Notes under the pieces: generated by a model
What the model was told of the DNA's origin: nothing
The model's database searches: none
What the model saw: only the letters and a program-made list of their open reading frames with translations
Assembly (NCBI RefSeq): GCF_023630205.1
Contig: NZ_JALPRR010000001.1
Location: 558,001-622,000, forward strand
Source: Pontibacter ruber
GTDB lineage: Bacteria; Bacteroidota; Bacteroidia; Cytophagales; Hymenobacteraceae
DNA: 64,000 nucleotides
Direction: 5' to 3'
Made by a program: the position numbers and the translations under genes
Part shown: positions 9,008 through 17,261 of the stretch, in pieces
How positions within the stretch are numbered: the stretch's first letter is position 1
How the letters are laid out: every line of letters begins with the position of its first letter

Positions 9008-10051
9008 TTACTCCTGGTCAAACAAACCGCCAGAGGCTTGTGCATGTTGCGGCGGAATTTTGCCCAAGTGCCGGTAAGCAGCTTCGGTTGCTTCGCGGCC
9101 ACGGGCAGTACGTTTGATGTAACCTTCCTGGATCAGGAACGGCTCGTACACTTCCTCAATGGTTTCGGCTTCTTCGCCGCAGGCCGTTGCGATGGTTGAG
9201 ATACCCACCGGGCCACCTTTATACTTGTCGATGATGCAGGAAAGAATGCGTTTGTCCATATCGTCGAGGCCGTTGTGGTCCACATCCAGGGCGTTCAGGG
9301 CAAAACGTGCGATCTCCACATCGATGGTACCATTGCTTTTTACCTGGGCAAAGTCGCGGGTACGGCGCAGCAGGTTGTTGGCAATACGCGGGGTACCACG
9401 GCTGCGGCGGGCAATCTCGAAAGCGGCATCCTCATGTATAGGCGCACCTAACAAGGCGGACGAACGCTTCACAATTGAAGTAAGCAATTCGGCATCGTAA
9501 TATTCCAAACGGCTGTTGATACTAAAACGCGCACGTAGCGGTGCAGTAAGCAGACCGGAACGCGTGGTAGCCCCGATCAACGTGAACGGGTTCAGGCTGA
9601 TCTGCACGGAACGCGCATTCGGACCGGAATCGAGCATGATGTCAATCTTATAGTCTTCCATGGCCGAATACAGGTACTCTTCCACGATCGGGTTCAGACG
9701 GTGAATCTCGTCGATAAACAGCACGTCGTTGGCATCGAGGTTGGTCAGCAGACCAGCCAGGTCGCTTGGCTTGTCCAGTACCGGGCCAGATGTCATTTTT
9801 ATACCTGCACCCAGTTCCGAGGCGATGATATGCGATAAGGTCGTTTTACCAAGTCCCGGAGGCCCGTGCAGCAGCACGTGGTCCAGTGCCTCACCACGCC
9901 TGCGCGCTGCCTGCACAAATATTTTCAGGTTCTCCACCACCTTTGCCTGCCCGGTAAAATCGGAAAAGCTAAGCGGACGGAGCGCCTTGTCTATATCGCG
10001 TTCGGTCGGCGTCATGTATTCATTACCGCCGGTGAGATAATCTTCTCTCAT
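9008..10051 (-). CDS. ruvB: Holliday junction branch-migration helicase RuvB
   Basis: 347 aa AAA+ ATPase that drives branch migration with RuvA. Seen: Walker [10 protein letters not shown] (63-71), Walker B FIDEIHRL (112-119), sensor 1 GATTR (160-164), PLRARF with the arginine finger (171-176), and the C-terminal winged-helix DNA-binding segment ([11 protein letters not shown] then [16 protein letters not shown]). The ATG at 10051 gives the usual short N-terminal arm; an internal ATG at 10015 is possible. No ruvA or ruvC is adjacent. Confidence 0.97.
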   Translation of the reverse strand: MREDYLTGGNEYMTPTERDIDKALRPLSFSDFTGQAKVVENLKIFVQAARRRGEALDHVLLHGPPGLGKTTLSHIIASELGAGIKMTSGPVLDKPSDLAGLLTNLDANDVLFIDEIHRLNPIVEEYLYSAMEDYKIDIMLDSGPNARSVQISLNPFTLIGATTRSGLLTAPLRARFSINSRLEYYDAELLTSIVKRSSALLGAPIHEDAAFEIARRSRGTPRIANNLLRRTRDFAQVKSNGTIDVEIARFALNALDVDHNGLDDMDKRILSCIIDKYKGGPVGISTIATACGEEAETIEEVYEPFLIQEGYIKRTARGREATEAAYRHLGKIPPQHAQASGGLFDQE

Positions 10052-10264
10052 TGTTATACTTTATACTTTAAAATCAGCTTTAGCACTACCTAAAGGTAAC
10101 AGTTTGGATATTGCTTTCGCTCCATTTATACGTACGAATTTACGAATTTTTGCTAATTATTTTATAGTTATTCGTCATAAATCTAACCATATTAGCAATC
10201 CATTATCTATATGCTTCCTTATTGTCGCGACTGTAGTATCTTACAGAGAGCCAACCAACGCAAT

Positions 10265-10780
10265 ATGCAAACTCATCAGCAAAAGATTACCAGCCACGCC
10301 TTCTTCAGCCCGGGTGACGATTGCCTCAACGCCATTGTAGAAAGTATAGACGAAGTTAAAAAAACGATGAAGATCTGCGTGTTTACCATCAGCGACGACC
10401 GGATCTCGGAGGCTATTACCAGGGCTTACAAGCGTGGCATAAGTATAAAGATCATCACCGACAACAACAAACTGCATGATGCAGGCTCTGATATAAAAGA
10501 ACTGGCGGCCAGAGGCATGGAAGTGCGGATAGATAAAACGCGCAGCCACATGCACCACAAGTTTGCTATTTTTGATGAGGCACGCGTGCTTACCGGCAGC
10601 TACAACTGGACCCGTAGCGCCGCCCAGCACAACCACGAGAACATACTCATCACCGATAACTTCAGCATTGTGCAGGACTTTAGCCGCGAGTTTGATAAGC
10701 TTTGGGGAAGTATGATGAAGTATAACCCCGGAGGGAAAAGCAGGGAGGAGTTTAGGAAAAACCTGGATGAGGAGTATTGA
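10265..10780 (+). CDS. phospholipase D-like protein with one HKD motif
   Basis: 171 aa from the ATG at 10265. Earlier in-frame starts at 10211 would add a non-conserved 18 residues. A single HKD motif is visible: H97-x-K99-x4-D104 then TGSYNW (110-115). One motif per chain implies a dimeric active site, as in bacterial Nuc endonuclease and mitochondrial cardiolipin hydrolase. No signal peptide is evident, so it is probably cytoplasmic; substrate could be nucleic acid or phospholipid. The C-terminal tail is charged. Confidence 0.8.
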   Translation: MQTHQQKITSHAFFSPGDDCLNAIVESIDEVKKTMKICVFTISDDRISEAITRAYKRGISIKIITDNNKLHDAGSDIKELAARGMEVRIDKTRSHMHHKFAIFDEARVLTGSYNWTRSAAQHNHENILITDNFSIVQDFSREFDKLWGSMMKYNPGGKSREEFRKNLDEEY

Positions 10781-10788
10781 TCTCTTTT

Positions 10789-10894
10789 GCTGGTGCGGGT
10801 TTGTAACCCGTGCCTTATTATGATGTCGGATTTGTAATCCGGCTGGGCCGGAGGCCCAAACTATAGTTCGACACGAGCGAGGACGCTCGCGCCA
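10789..10894. repeat. REP-like structured element, copy 1
   Basis: About 106 bases with four consecutive small hairpins: CGGGTT/AACCCG, CGGATT/AATCCG, GGGCC/GGCCC and GCGAG/CTCGC, each with a 3-4 base loop. Copy 2 lies at 12364-12469 with the same order and spacing, but the first two stems differ by compensating changes on both arms. The pattern resembles REP elements moved by RAYT transposases; no such transposase is in the window. Confidence 0.7.
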
Positions 10895-10918
10895 TGTGCT
10901 ATTTTAAATTCCTGTTAT

Positions 10919-10943
10919 CCCCAAATCCTGTAGATCCTGATTC
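10919..10943. repeat. partial copy of the ATCCTGTAAATCCTGATTC repeat
   Basis: CAAATCCTGTAGATCCTGATTC matches the outer end of the inverted repeats at 12298-12345/12481-12530 with one or two changes. The partner arm on the other side of REP copy 1 is not seen, so this copy seems truncated. Confidence 0.5.
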
Positions 10944-10946
10944 AAA

Positions 10947-10978
10947 AAAAAGGCAGCCACTCGCGCAGCTGCCTTTTT
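10947..10978. terminator. hairpin terminator after the acyl-CoA dehydrogenase gene
   Basis: Arms AAAAAGGCAGC (10947-10957) and GCTGCCTTTTT (10968-10978) with a 10-base loop. It lies 55 bases beyond the minus-strand dehydrogenase stop and can act in both directions. Confidence 0.8.
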
Positions 10979-11032
10979 ATACTTTATACTTGCCTCGACA
11001 CCGATAAACGAGCAACGAAAAACGATCAACGA

Positions 11033-12211
11033 TTACTTAAACGCCTGAATACCGGTAATGTCAGCACCCGTAATCAGCAGGTGAATGTCGTGGGTTCCTT
11101 CGTAGGTGATCACCGACTCCAGGTTCATCATGTGGCGCATGATCGGGTACTCGCCCGTAATGCCCATACCCCCGTGGATCTGGCGTGCTTCGCGGGCTAT
11201 GTGCAGGGCCATGTCTACGCTGTTGCGTTTTGCCATCGATATCTGCTGGGTAGTGGCTTTGCCTTCGTTCATCAGCGTGCCCAGGCGCCATACCATCAGC
11301 TGTGCTTTTGTGATCTCGGTCAGCATTTCAGCCAGTTTCTTCTGTGTCAGCTGGAAACCACCGATTGGTTTATCGAACTGGATGCGCTCTTTGCTATACT
11401 TCAGCGCCGACTCGTAGCAATCGATAGCGGCACCAATGGCACCCCACGAAATACCGTAACGGGCAGAATCAAGGCAACCGAGCGGACCACGCAGGCCGTC
11501 TACGTTTGGCAGCAGGTTTTCTTTCGGCACTTTCACGTTATCGAATACCAGCTCGCCGGTGCAGCTGGCGCGCAGGCTCCACTTGTTGTGGATCTCCGGT
11601 GTTGAGAAACCTTCCATGCCGCGCTCCACGATCAGGCCTTTAATACGGCCTTCTTCGTTCTTCGCCCACACCACCGCCACCTGGCACTCCGGCGAGTTGG
11701 ATATCCACATCTTGGAGCCGTTGAGCAGGTAATGATCGCCCATGTCTTTGATGTTGGTAACCATACCACCCGGGTTAGAACCGAAGTCTGGCTCTGTTAA
11801 GCCGAAGCAGCCCAGCCACTCGCCGCTTGCCAGCTTAGGAAGGTATTTATTGCGCTGCTCTTCAGAGCCATACTTGTAGATCGGGTACATCACCAGCGAG
11901 CCCTGCACCGAAGCCGTAGAGCGCATACCCGAATCGCCGCGCTCAATTTCCTGCATGATGATGCCATAGCTGATGTAGTCTAGTCCACCGCCGCCATACT
12001 CGGTCGGGATGGTTGGTCCGAAAGCACCGACATCACCAAACTTCTTCACGATCTCCGAAGGGAAATGCGCGTCCTGCGCCCACTTCTCGATGCATGGGGA
12101 GATCTCGCGCTTCACGAAGTCGCGCATGGTCTGGCGGATCAGTTTGTGCTCTTCGGTGAGCAGGTCGTCGATGTTATAGTAGTCAGGTGCTCCTGTCGAT
12201 TCGTAGGCCAT
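11033..12211 (-). CDS. acyl-CoA dehydrogenase, glutaryl-CoA dehydrogenase-like
   Basis: 392 aa from the ATG at 12211. The in-frame ATG at 12241 is rejected because a -7 promoter box (TAACTTTG, 12239-12246) overlaps it. FAD flavoenzyme of the acyl-CoA dehydrogenase family: CFGLTEPDFGSNPGGM (FAD/substrate loop), WISNSP, SARYGISWGAIGAA, QIHGGMGITGEYPIMRH, and the catalytic base E371 in TYEGTHDIH. The C-terminal ITGIQAF and overall pattern are those of glutaryl-CoA dehydrogenase, which would convert glutaryl-CoA to crotonyl-CoA in lysine/tryptophan breakdown. An ALDH7-type gene at 54879-56456 would fit the same pathway. Medium-chain activity cannot be excluded. Confidence 0.85.
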   Translation of the reverse strand: MAYESTGAPDYYNIDDLLTEEHKLIRQTMRDFVKREISPCIEKWAQDAHFPSEIVKKFGDVGAFGPTIPTEYGGGGLDYISYGIIMQEIERGDSGMRSTASVQGSLVMYPIYKYGSEEQRNKYLPKLASGEWLGCFGLTEPDFGSNPGGMVTNIKDMGDHYLLNGSKMWISNSPECQVAVVWAKNEEGRIKGLIVERGMEGFSTPEIHNKWSLRASCTGELVFDNVKVPKENLLPNVDGLRGPLGCLDSARYGISWGAIGAAIDCYESALKYSKERIQFDKPIGGFQLTQKKLAEMLTEITKAQLMVWRLGTLMNEGKATTQQISMAKRNSVDMALHIAREARQIHGGMGITGEYPIMRHMMNLESVITYEGTHDIHLLITGADITGIQAFK

Positions 12212-12238
12212 AGTTTGTTTAAGGGTAAGGTTGTTTTG

Positions 12239-12246
12239 CAAAGTTA
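12239..12246 (-). promoter_or_regulatory. candidate -7 promoter element for the acyl-CoA dehydrogenase gene
   Basis: Minus strand TAACTTTG fits TAnnTTTG exactly, 27 bases before the ATG at 12211. No TTG is found at the expected -33 spacing. It decides the start codon, since the upstream ATG at 12241 falls within it. Confidence 0.45.
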
Positions 12247-12297
12247 AAATTTTCGGGTAAAGGTGCTATAGTAAAGGTGTTAGATTGTAGTAATGTT

Positions 12298-12530
12298 TCA
12301 GAATCAGGATTTACAGGATTGGGAAGGATGAGCAGGATTTATACTTCAATATCAATCCCTAAAGCTGGCGCGAGTTTGCAACTCGTGCCTAAGTATGATG
12401 TTGAGTTTGTAACTCAACTGGGCCAGAGGCCCAGCCTATAGCAGTCACGAGCGAGGACACTCGCGCCATGAATTAATTTAAAGTATAAATCCTGTCCACC
12501 CTTCCCAATCCTGTAAATCCTGATTCAAAC
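12298..12530. repeat. MITE-like unit: ~45-bp inverted repeats enclosing REP copy 2
   Basis: Left arm 12298-12345 and right arm 12481-12530 are near-perfect reverse complements, sharing GAATCAGGATTTACAGGATT, then GGGAAGG and AGGATTTATACTT. Between them lies REP-like copy 2 (12364-12469). Related arms occur at 10919-10943 and 54744-54876. The arrangement suggests a non-autonomous mobile repeat; no target-site duplication was identified. Confidence 0.6.
12364..12469. repeat. REP-like structured element, copy 2
   Basis: Same four-hairpin order as 10789-10894. First stem CGAGTT/AACTCG and second TTGAGTT/AACTCAA replace CGGGTT/AACCCG and CGGATT/AATCCG of copy 1 with pairing preserved. GGGCC/GGCCC and GCGAG/CTCGC are unchanged. 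Confidence 0.7.
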
Positions 12531-12535
12531 AAAGA

Positions 12536-12557
12536 AGCCCTGCCAAGTGGCAGGGCT
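12536..12557 (-). terminator. hairpin terminator after the TonB receptor gene
   Basis: Arms AGCCCTGCC (12536-12544) and GGCAGGGCT (12549-12557), 4-base loop. On the minus strand it is followed by TCTTTGTTT. Confidence 0.75.
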
Positions 12558-12583
12558 CCTTCACGCAAAGTATAAAGCTATAC

Positions 12584-15016
12584 TTAAAATTTCACGCCCA
12601 GCGACAACAGGAAGTTGCGGGTTGCCTGCGGGTAGTAATAGTTGTAGTCGTAGCGGGTTGGGTCGCCGGCATACTGCTCGCTGAAGGTATAGCCGTTGGC
12701 CTCATACTTCTTATTGAACAGGTTGTTTACCAGCAGCGCTACTTCCAGTTCGCGCAAAAACGACGGCTTTAAAATATAACGCAGGCGCAAATCAGCTACC
12801 TGGTAGCCGTTGATCTTGCGGTCCTCGCTGCTGGTGTTATCGAGGTACTGCTTGCTTACGGTTTTGTAGAGCAGGGCGGCCTTAAAGCCTTTCACCGGCT
12901 GTACTTCCAGTTTGTGTGCAGATACCACGGCAGGTGAGAACGAGATATCGGTTTCGCTGTACTTGTTTTCGGTTGTTCCTTCCACGCTGTAGTTCTCGTC
13001 GTAGATGTACACCGTTTCGTTGTAATTGCGGATCTTGTTGCGGCTTAGGTTCAGGTTGCTACTCAGTTCCACCACATCGTTCAGGTTTACCGATCCAGCC
13101 AGTTCTATACCGGTTCTGTAGCTGTCTTTGATGTTGGTGCGCAACGGCGAACCCACGTCGTTCAGCTGCCCGGTCAGCACCAGCTGGTTCTTGTAATCCA
13201 TAAAAAAATAATTGGCGTCAACGCTGTAGCGGGTATTATAACCAAGTATAGCTGTACTGCTGCCATGCAGACGGTAGCCTGCTTCCCAGTTGTAGAGCGT
13301 CTCGGCTTCAGGCTGCACCCCACGCGTACGGTCGGCCAGCGGCTGGTCGGTAAAATCGCTGCGCACCGGCTCGCGGTTGCCCACTGCATAAGAGGCATAC
13401 ACCGTTTGGTTGGACGTTAGCTCGTAGGTGATACCTGCCTTTGGATTGATAAAGTGATAATCCACCTGCTGCGTTACGTTGATGTTGTTATCGTCCTCGC
13501 CCTCGATCTCATAGTTGATGGTGCGGTACTGCAGGTCGCCAAACAAACCCAGCTTCTCGTTCAGCTGGTAAGTAGCCTTGCCGAAGATATTGAAATCGGT
13601 TTTAATGGCGTTGTTGAAGTAGTAGCGCTGGCGGATTTCGCTGTTGGACGCATACCGTGCCCAGATCACCTCACCGTAGTGGTCGCCGTCATACTTGTTC
13701 CAGGCACCACCCAAGGTGGCTTCCAGCTTACCAGCCTCATCGGTGTAGGTTAACGCGTAAGTAGCACCGTAGAAGTGGTTATCCAGCCATTTCTGGCGGA
13801 TCAGGTCAGATCTGCTGATGGTGGTATCGCCGAGTACAACCGGCGAAATGCCATACTTCGACAGCTTCTGGTTCTCCTTGTACTGCTCGTAATAGCCACG
13901 TCCACGGGTATAGAAGAAGGCGCCGCCTAGGTTCAGCCTGCTTGCCAGGTCTTTGGAATAGTGCAGCTGGTAGTGGTCCTGCTGGTAATTATCCGTTTCA
14001 TTCTCATAGGTCAGGGAGTTGTAGGTACGGTCGGTCTCCAGCTTGTCCTGCGGCACGCCGTTCCAGGCCTGGTAGGTCTGCTCTTTGCCCGAGAAAGTCA
14101 CAAACTTGAGCATGCCGGTTTTGCCGTGGTAGCCCGCCGAGAAATAGTACGACTTCAGATCAGAGAACGCCCGGTCCACATAGCCATCCGAAGAGATCTT
14201 GGAGAGGCGGCCATCGAAGGTGAATTTGTCTTTGATCAGACCGGAGCCAAACGACACAGTATGGCGCCAGGTGTTAAAGGAGCCCACGCTGTTCAGTGCC
14301 TCGGCATAGGCTTCGCGGTTTAGGCCAAGGGTGCGGATGTTGAGGCTGGCACCGAAAGCCCCGGCACCGTTGGTAGAAGTACCCACTCCGCGCTGCACCT
14401 GTATATCCTGGATCGAAGAGCCCAGGTCGGGCATGTTCACGAAGAACGTACCATGCGACTCGGCATCGTTGATCGGAATGCCGTTTACGGTAACGTTGAT
14501 GCGCGTAATATCAGAGCCACGGATGCGGATACCGGTATAGCCCACGCCGGCACCGGCGTCCGAGTTCACCACAACAGAAGGCGTTTGCTCCAGCAGGTAA
14601 GGCAGATCCTGGCCAAAGTTGCGCTCCTGAATCTCTTCTTTGCTGACGTTGGTAAAGGTGGTACCGGTTTTCTCGCTGGCACGTGTGGCCGAAATCACCA
14701 CTTCGCCGGTTCGGTGGGTTGTCTGTGCGAGCGCAACATCCAACTGCGTGTCGGCCTGGAGGCTTACCTGGCGCACCACCTGCGCGTAGCCCAAGTAACT
14801 CACACGCAGCGTATACTTGCCAGCCGCCAGGTTCCGGAACTCGTAGTACCCATCCTGGCCGGCCGTAGCACCATTACCGCTCCCATCCAGCACCACGTTG
14901 GCACCCGGCAGCGCGTTGCCGCCCGAAGCATCGGTAATTCGCCCGCTCAGCTTAAACTGGGCAAGCAGTTGCAATGGCAACAGCAAAACTGCCATCACAA
15001 TACACAATTTTTTCAT
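12584..15016 (-). CDS. TonB-dependent outer-membrane receptor under TPP riboswitch control (putative thiamine uptake)
   Basis: 810 aa from the ATG at 15016, which begins a signal peptide (KKLCIVMAVLLLPLQLLAQ); an upstream ATG at 15046 adds ten hydrophobic residues. Domains: CarboxypepD_reg-like (~20-100, FKLSGRITDASGGNALPGAN), plug (~110-230, with TGIRIRGSDITRINVTVNGIP and VQRGVGTSTNGAGAFGASLNI), then a ~560-residue barrel ending in the aromatic FLLSLGVKF. A TPP riboswitch (15094-15172) and a consensus promoter lie upstream, so expression should fall when thiamine pyrophosphate is plentiful. Bacteroidetes receptors with this riboswitch are predicted importers of thiamine or its precursors across the outer membrane. 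The NadR-like kinase (16607-17134) and PnuC-family permease (22026-22661) may be partners. Confidence 0.9.
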   Translation of the reverse strand: MKKLCIVMAVLLLPLQLLAQFKLSGRITDASGGNALPGANVVLDGSGNGATAGQDGYYEFRNLAAGKYTLRVSYLGYAQVVRQVSLQADTQLDVALAQTTHRTGEVVISATRASEKTGTTFTNVSKEEIQERNFGQDLPYLLEQTPSVVVNSDAGAGVGYTGIRIRGSDITRINVTVNGIPINDAESHGTFFVNMPDLGSSIQDIQVQRGVGTSTNGAGAFGASLNIRTLGLNREAYAEALNSVGSFNTWRHTVSFGSGLIKDKFTFDGRLSKISSDGYVDRAFSDLKSYYFSAGYHGKTGMLKFVTFSGKEQTYQAWNGVPQDKLETDRTYNSLTYENETDNYQQDHYQLHYSKDLASRLNLGGAFFYTRGRGYYEQYKENQKLSKYGISPVVLGDTTISRSDLIRQKWLDNHFYGATYALTYTDEAGKLEATLGGAWNKYDGDHYGEVIWARYASNSEIRQRYYFNNAIKTDFNIFGKATYQLNEKLGLFGDLQYRTINYEIEGEDDNNINVTQQVDYHFINPKAGITYELTSNQTVYASYAVGNREPVRSDFTDQPLADRTRGVQPEAETLYNWEAGYRLHGSSTAILGYNTRYSVDANYFFMDYKNQLVLTGQLNDVGSPLRTNIKDSYRTGIELAGSVNLNDVVELSSNLNLSRNKIRNYNETVYIYDENYSVEGTTENKYSETDISFSPAVVSAHKLEVQPVKGFKAALLYKTVSKQYLDNTSSEDRKINGYQVADLRLRYILKPSFLRELEVALLVNNLFNKKYEANGYTFSEQYAGDPTRYDYNYYYPQATRNFLLSLGVKF

Positions 15017-15093
15017 GAGGTAATAAGTTAGAAAAAGGTAAAACATACAGGCATGCCAGGGGTTAGCCGCCCGCTATAGTTTTATTTCCCTCG

Positions 15094-15172
15094 TTTTCCC
15101 TTCGCCAGCATTACCTGGATCAGGTTCAATGGGTATGATCTCAGCCCGTTATGATAAGGCACCCCTAAACTA
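15094..15172 (-). promoter_or_regulatory. TPP (THI-box) riboswitch
   Basis: On the minus strand the order is TAGGGGTGCC, then GGGCTGAGATCATACCC, then GAACCTGATC, CAGGTAATGCTGG and CGAAGGGA. CTGAGA and the ACCTGATC...GGTAATGC block are the conserved TPP-binding core. It lies in the leader about 80 bases before the TonB receptor ATG. No separate terminator stem is evident, so translational control is more likely, but the mechanism is not settled. Confidence 0.95.
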
Positions 15173-15176
15173 AGGG

Positions 15177-15207
15177 CAAATGTAGGAGAGTTTTTAGTTA
15201 TAAACAA
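15177..15207 (-). promoter_or_regulatory. consensus Bacteroidetes promoter of the riboswitch-TonB receptor unit
   Basis: Minus strand reads TTG (15205-15207), 20 bases, then TACATTTG (15177-15184). This exactly matches TTG-N19-21-TAnnTTTG and lies a few bases upstream of the riboswitch, as expected. Confidence 0.8.
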
Positions 15208-15399
15208 AGCAGGAGCGCACATGCAGGGCCAACATAGGATAACGACCTGCCTAATGCACACTTTTTTTTAAGCAATGGTAAAAACCAGTTAGCTAAAATG
15301 TACGTTGAAATCATACAGGCACATTTTCCTGCACCTGCCATGCATTTTACTTTGCCGTGAAGATCTGCCAGCTGAACAATTTTAATTTTTTGTAGAAAC

Positions 15400-15651
15400 G
15401 TGATGATGATCAGCTTACTGTATACTGTAGCACTTTTAACAATACTGGCATATTACGCTTTCTCACCGCGCACCAGGTATAAAAGACCACCGTCTACGGA
15501 CAGCGACGATGATGGAGGCGAGCCGCTGGGCGACGACCTGCCAGATCTGGACCTCCCCCCAGGCATATCATTGCCTATCAATGATTTTGAGCCTAAGTAT
15601 GATCTGAGAAGCATAAAGGTTCCTAAGTTTCCGGAACCCTCTTTGCACTGA
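15400..15651 (+). CDS. small membrane-anchored acidic/Pro-rich hypothetical protein (83 aa)
   Basis: 83 aa: one N-terminal membrane helix (residues 4-21), a short basic stretch (RTRYKRPP), then an acidic and Pro-rich tail with DSDDDGGEPLGDDLPDLDLPPG. Looks like a single-pass protein with a disordered tail. Not recognised. It is followed 8 bases later by a very strong hairpin, supporting its being a transcribed gene. Confidence 0.55.
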   Translation: MMMISLLYTVALLTILAYYAFSPRTRYKRPPSTDSDDDGGEPLGDDLPDLDLPPGISLPINDFEPKYDLRSIKVPKFPEPSLH

Positions 15652-15659
15652 ATTCGTGC

Positions 15660-15705
15660 AAAACACAGCGGCCCTGGCTTTGTAAAGCCAGGGCCGCTGT
15701 GTTTT
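15660..15705. terminator. long perfect hairpin terminator between convergent genes
   Basis: Two perfect 21-base arms (15660-15680 and 15685-15705) around a 4-base loop, starting AAAACACAGCGG and ending GCTGTGTTTT. It closes the 83-aa gene and the convergent aldose-1-epimerase gene. Confidence 0.85.
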
Positions 15706-15721
15706 AGGGCAGACTATACTT

Positions 15722-16597
15722 CTAAAGTATAGTTATGGTAAAGGTTCGTTCAAAAGATAGTTTCGGGCCAAGCATGTTGATGCCTTCTTTCTCCTCCAAC
15801 TTGCCCGACTCCCCTGCCCGGCCGGCAATGCCACACCAAGGCTCGATGCAGAGGTAAGGCGATGGCCCCGGTTTGGCCCAGATGCCCAAAAACGGGAAAC
15901 CAGGGAACGAAACCTCTATGCGCAGTGGATTGGTACGGCTGCCCAAGGTTACTTTTTCTGAGGTCAGGTCTTTGAGCACAATTGCATCTTTCTCAAAGTA
16001 ACTGTGGCGCAGGGGCAACAGGTGCGTATTTTCCAGCACCCGCTCTGTATCCCCGTTCAGCAGACCGGCATCATTCAGCAGGTAGCGGCTCACTGTTTCC
16101 CTATTCTCAAATTCGAGATAATAGTCATCGTAATTCTCTCCAGGATAAAACGGCACGTTGAAGCCCGGATGTCCGCCTACCGAAAAGTACATGGCCTTGT
16201 CGTCTTCGTTTCGCACCAGGTAAGAAACACCCAGTCGGTTGCCCTCCAGCTTGTAGGCCACCAGCAAAGCAAACTTGAACGGGAACTGCTCCAGCGTCTC
16301 GTCATCGTAGTTCAGCTCAAATACCACTTTGTCCTTTTCATTGTCTACCACCTTGAACTCTTTGTGGCGGGCAAAGCCGTGGCGTTTCATCTGGTAAGTT
16401 TTGTCCTGGAAAGTATACTGTTGGTCCGGCAGCTCGCCCACAATCGGGAAAAGGTTAGGTGCATGACTGCCCCAGATGGCCGGATCGGCCTGCCAGATAA
16501 GTTCCAGGTTCTCGTCTTTCTTGATGAAGTGGTGCAATTCGGCGCCTTTGCTTTCGACGCCCACTTTGAAATTGTCGTTTTCGATGAAGTATAGCAT
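15722..16597 (-). CDS. aldose 1-epimerase family protein (LacX-like)
   Basis: 291 aa, galactose-mutarotase-fold protein. Seen: GAELHHFIK, RHGFARHKEF (with a conserved His), SVGGHPGFNVPF (second His) and CIEPWCGIAGR with the likely catalytic Glu. The length and short motifs fit the LacX-like or YeaD-like subgroup rather than GalM. Probably cytoplasmic, anomerising a hexose or hexose phosphate. It begins 9 bases after the stop of the NadR-like kinase gene, so the two form an operon. Confidence 0.85.
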   Translation of the reverse strand: MLYFIENDNFKVGVESKGAELHHFIKKDENLELIWQADPAIWGSHAPNLFPIVGELPDQQYTFQDKTYQMKRHGFARHKEFKVVDNEKDKVVFELNYDDETLEQFPFKFALLVAYKLEGNRLGVSYLVRNEDDKAMYFSVGGHPGFNVPFYPGENYDDYYLEFENRETVSRYLLNDAGLLNGDTERVLENTHLLPLRHSYFEKDAIVLKDLTSEKVTLGSRTNPLRIEVSFPGFPFLGIWAKPGPSPYLCIEPWCGIAGRAGESGKLEEKEGINMLGPKLSFERTFTITIL

Positions 16598-16606
16598 GTT
16601 CGGGTA

Positions 16607-17134
16607 TTACAGGTTGTTTACAGTGGGGAGCAGGTTTTCGACGTGCAGGCGGACCAGTTCAAACCGGGCATCCTGCTGGCCACTTACCTCTACAAAAGGA
16701 GCTCCCATGGCTTCCAGTTCGCGTTTGTACCAATCGTAGAAAAACTGGCGCATGTGCGGGTGCTCGCGTTGCGGGTCCGGCTCCCAGGGCAAATCAACGC
16801 CCATCAGCAGGTAAAGGTTGTAGTCCTGCTGCTTTAGTTTTTCAAGTATATACGCCGGAACGTGGCCGAAAGCATGCTCGCTCCAGATCTTGAGCACCAG
16901 CATATCGGTATCAGCAAAGTATAGTTTATCTGCTTTGCTTTTCAGCTCCTGTTCCAGTGCCACCTGCCCCCGGGCAATGGCTTCGATGTCCTCTAAAGTA
17001 TAAGTTCTGCCCAGGTTGCCGATGTAGGTGCGGGCATACTCCGGCACCCAGACCGTATCGTAGTGCCGGGCCAGTTTTTCGGCAACAGTAGACTTACCTG
17101 TAGACTCAGGACCTGTGATCGCAATTTTCAGCAT
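16607..17134 (-). CDS. NadR-like nucleoside kinase (P-loop ATPase)
   Basis: 175 aa from the ATG at 17134, which gives the standard MLKIAITGPESTGKST start with Walker A at 8-16; an upstream ATG at 17206 adds 24 unrelated residues. The pattern VPEYARTYI and FADTDMLVLKIWSE is that of the C-terminal ribosylnicotinamide-kinase domain of NadR, standing alone without the adenylyltransferase or repressor domains. It probably phosphorylates a nucleoside-like substrate. Given the riboswitch-controlled TonB receptor and PnuC-family permease nearby, thiamine or nicotinamide riboside are the obvious candidates; the sequence does not decide. Confidence 0.75.
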   Translation of the reverse strand: MLKIAITGPESTGKSTVAEKLARHYDTVWVPEYARTYIGNLGRTYTLEDIEAIARGQVALEQELKSKADKLYFADTDMLVLKIWSEHAFGHVPAYILEKLKQQDYNLYLLMGVDLPWEPDPQREHPHMRQFFYDWYKRELEAMGAPFVEVSGQQDARFELVRLHVENLLPTVNNL

Positions 17135-17190
17135 AAGGCAAAGGTCGGAAAAATTTACAGGAAGCTGGTATACTTGCCTCCGTACAAATA

Positions 17191-17228
17191 GAATAGCCGC
17201 AGGCAAGTTTCCCTGCCTGCGGCTATTC
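17191..17228 (-). terminator. hairpin terminator after the giant T9SS cargo gene
   Basis: Perfect 15-bp arms (17191-17205 and 17214-17228) reading GAATAGCCGCAGGCA and its complement, with an 8-base loop. It sits 34 bases beyond the stop at 17262. Confidence 0.8.
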
Positions 17229-17261
17229 AGTTCTAACAGTTTTCCGCTGTTGTTTTATAGG

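Noticed and set aside
15660-15705. Long perfect palindrome considered as a mobile repeat
   Set aside because: Single copy, directly between two convergent stops, so a bidirectional terminator explains it.
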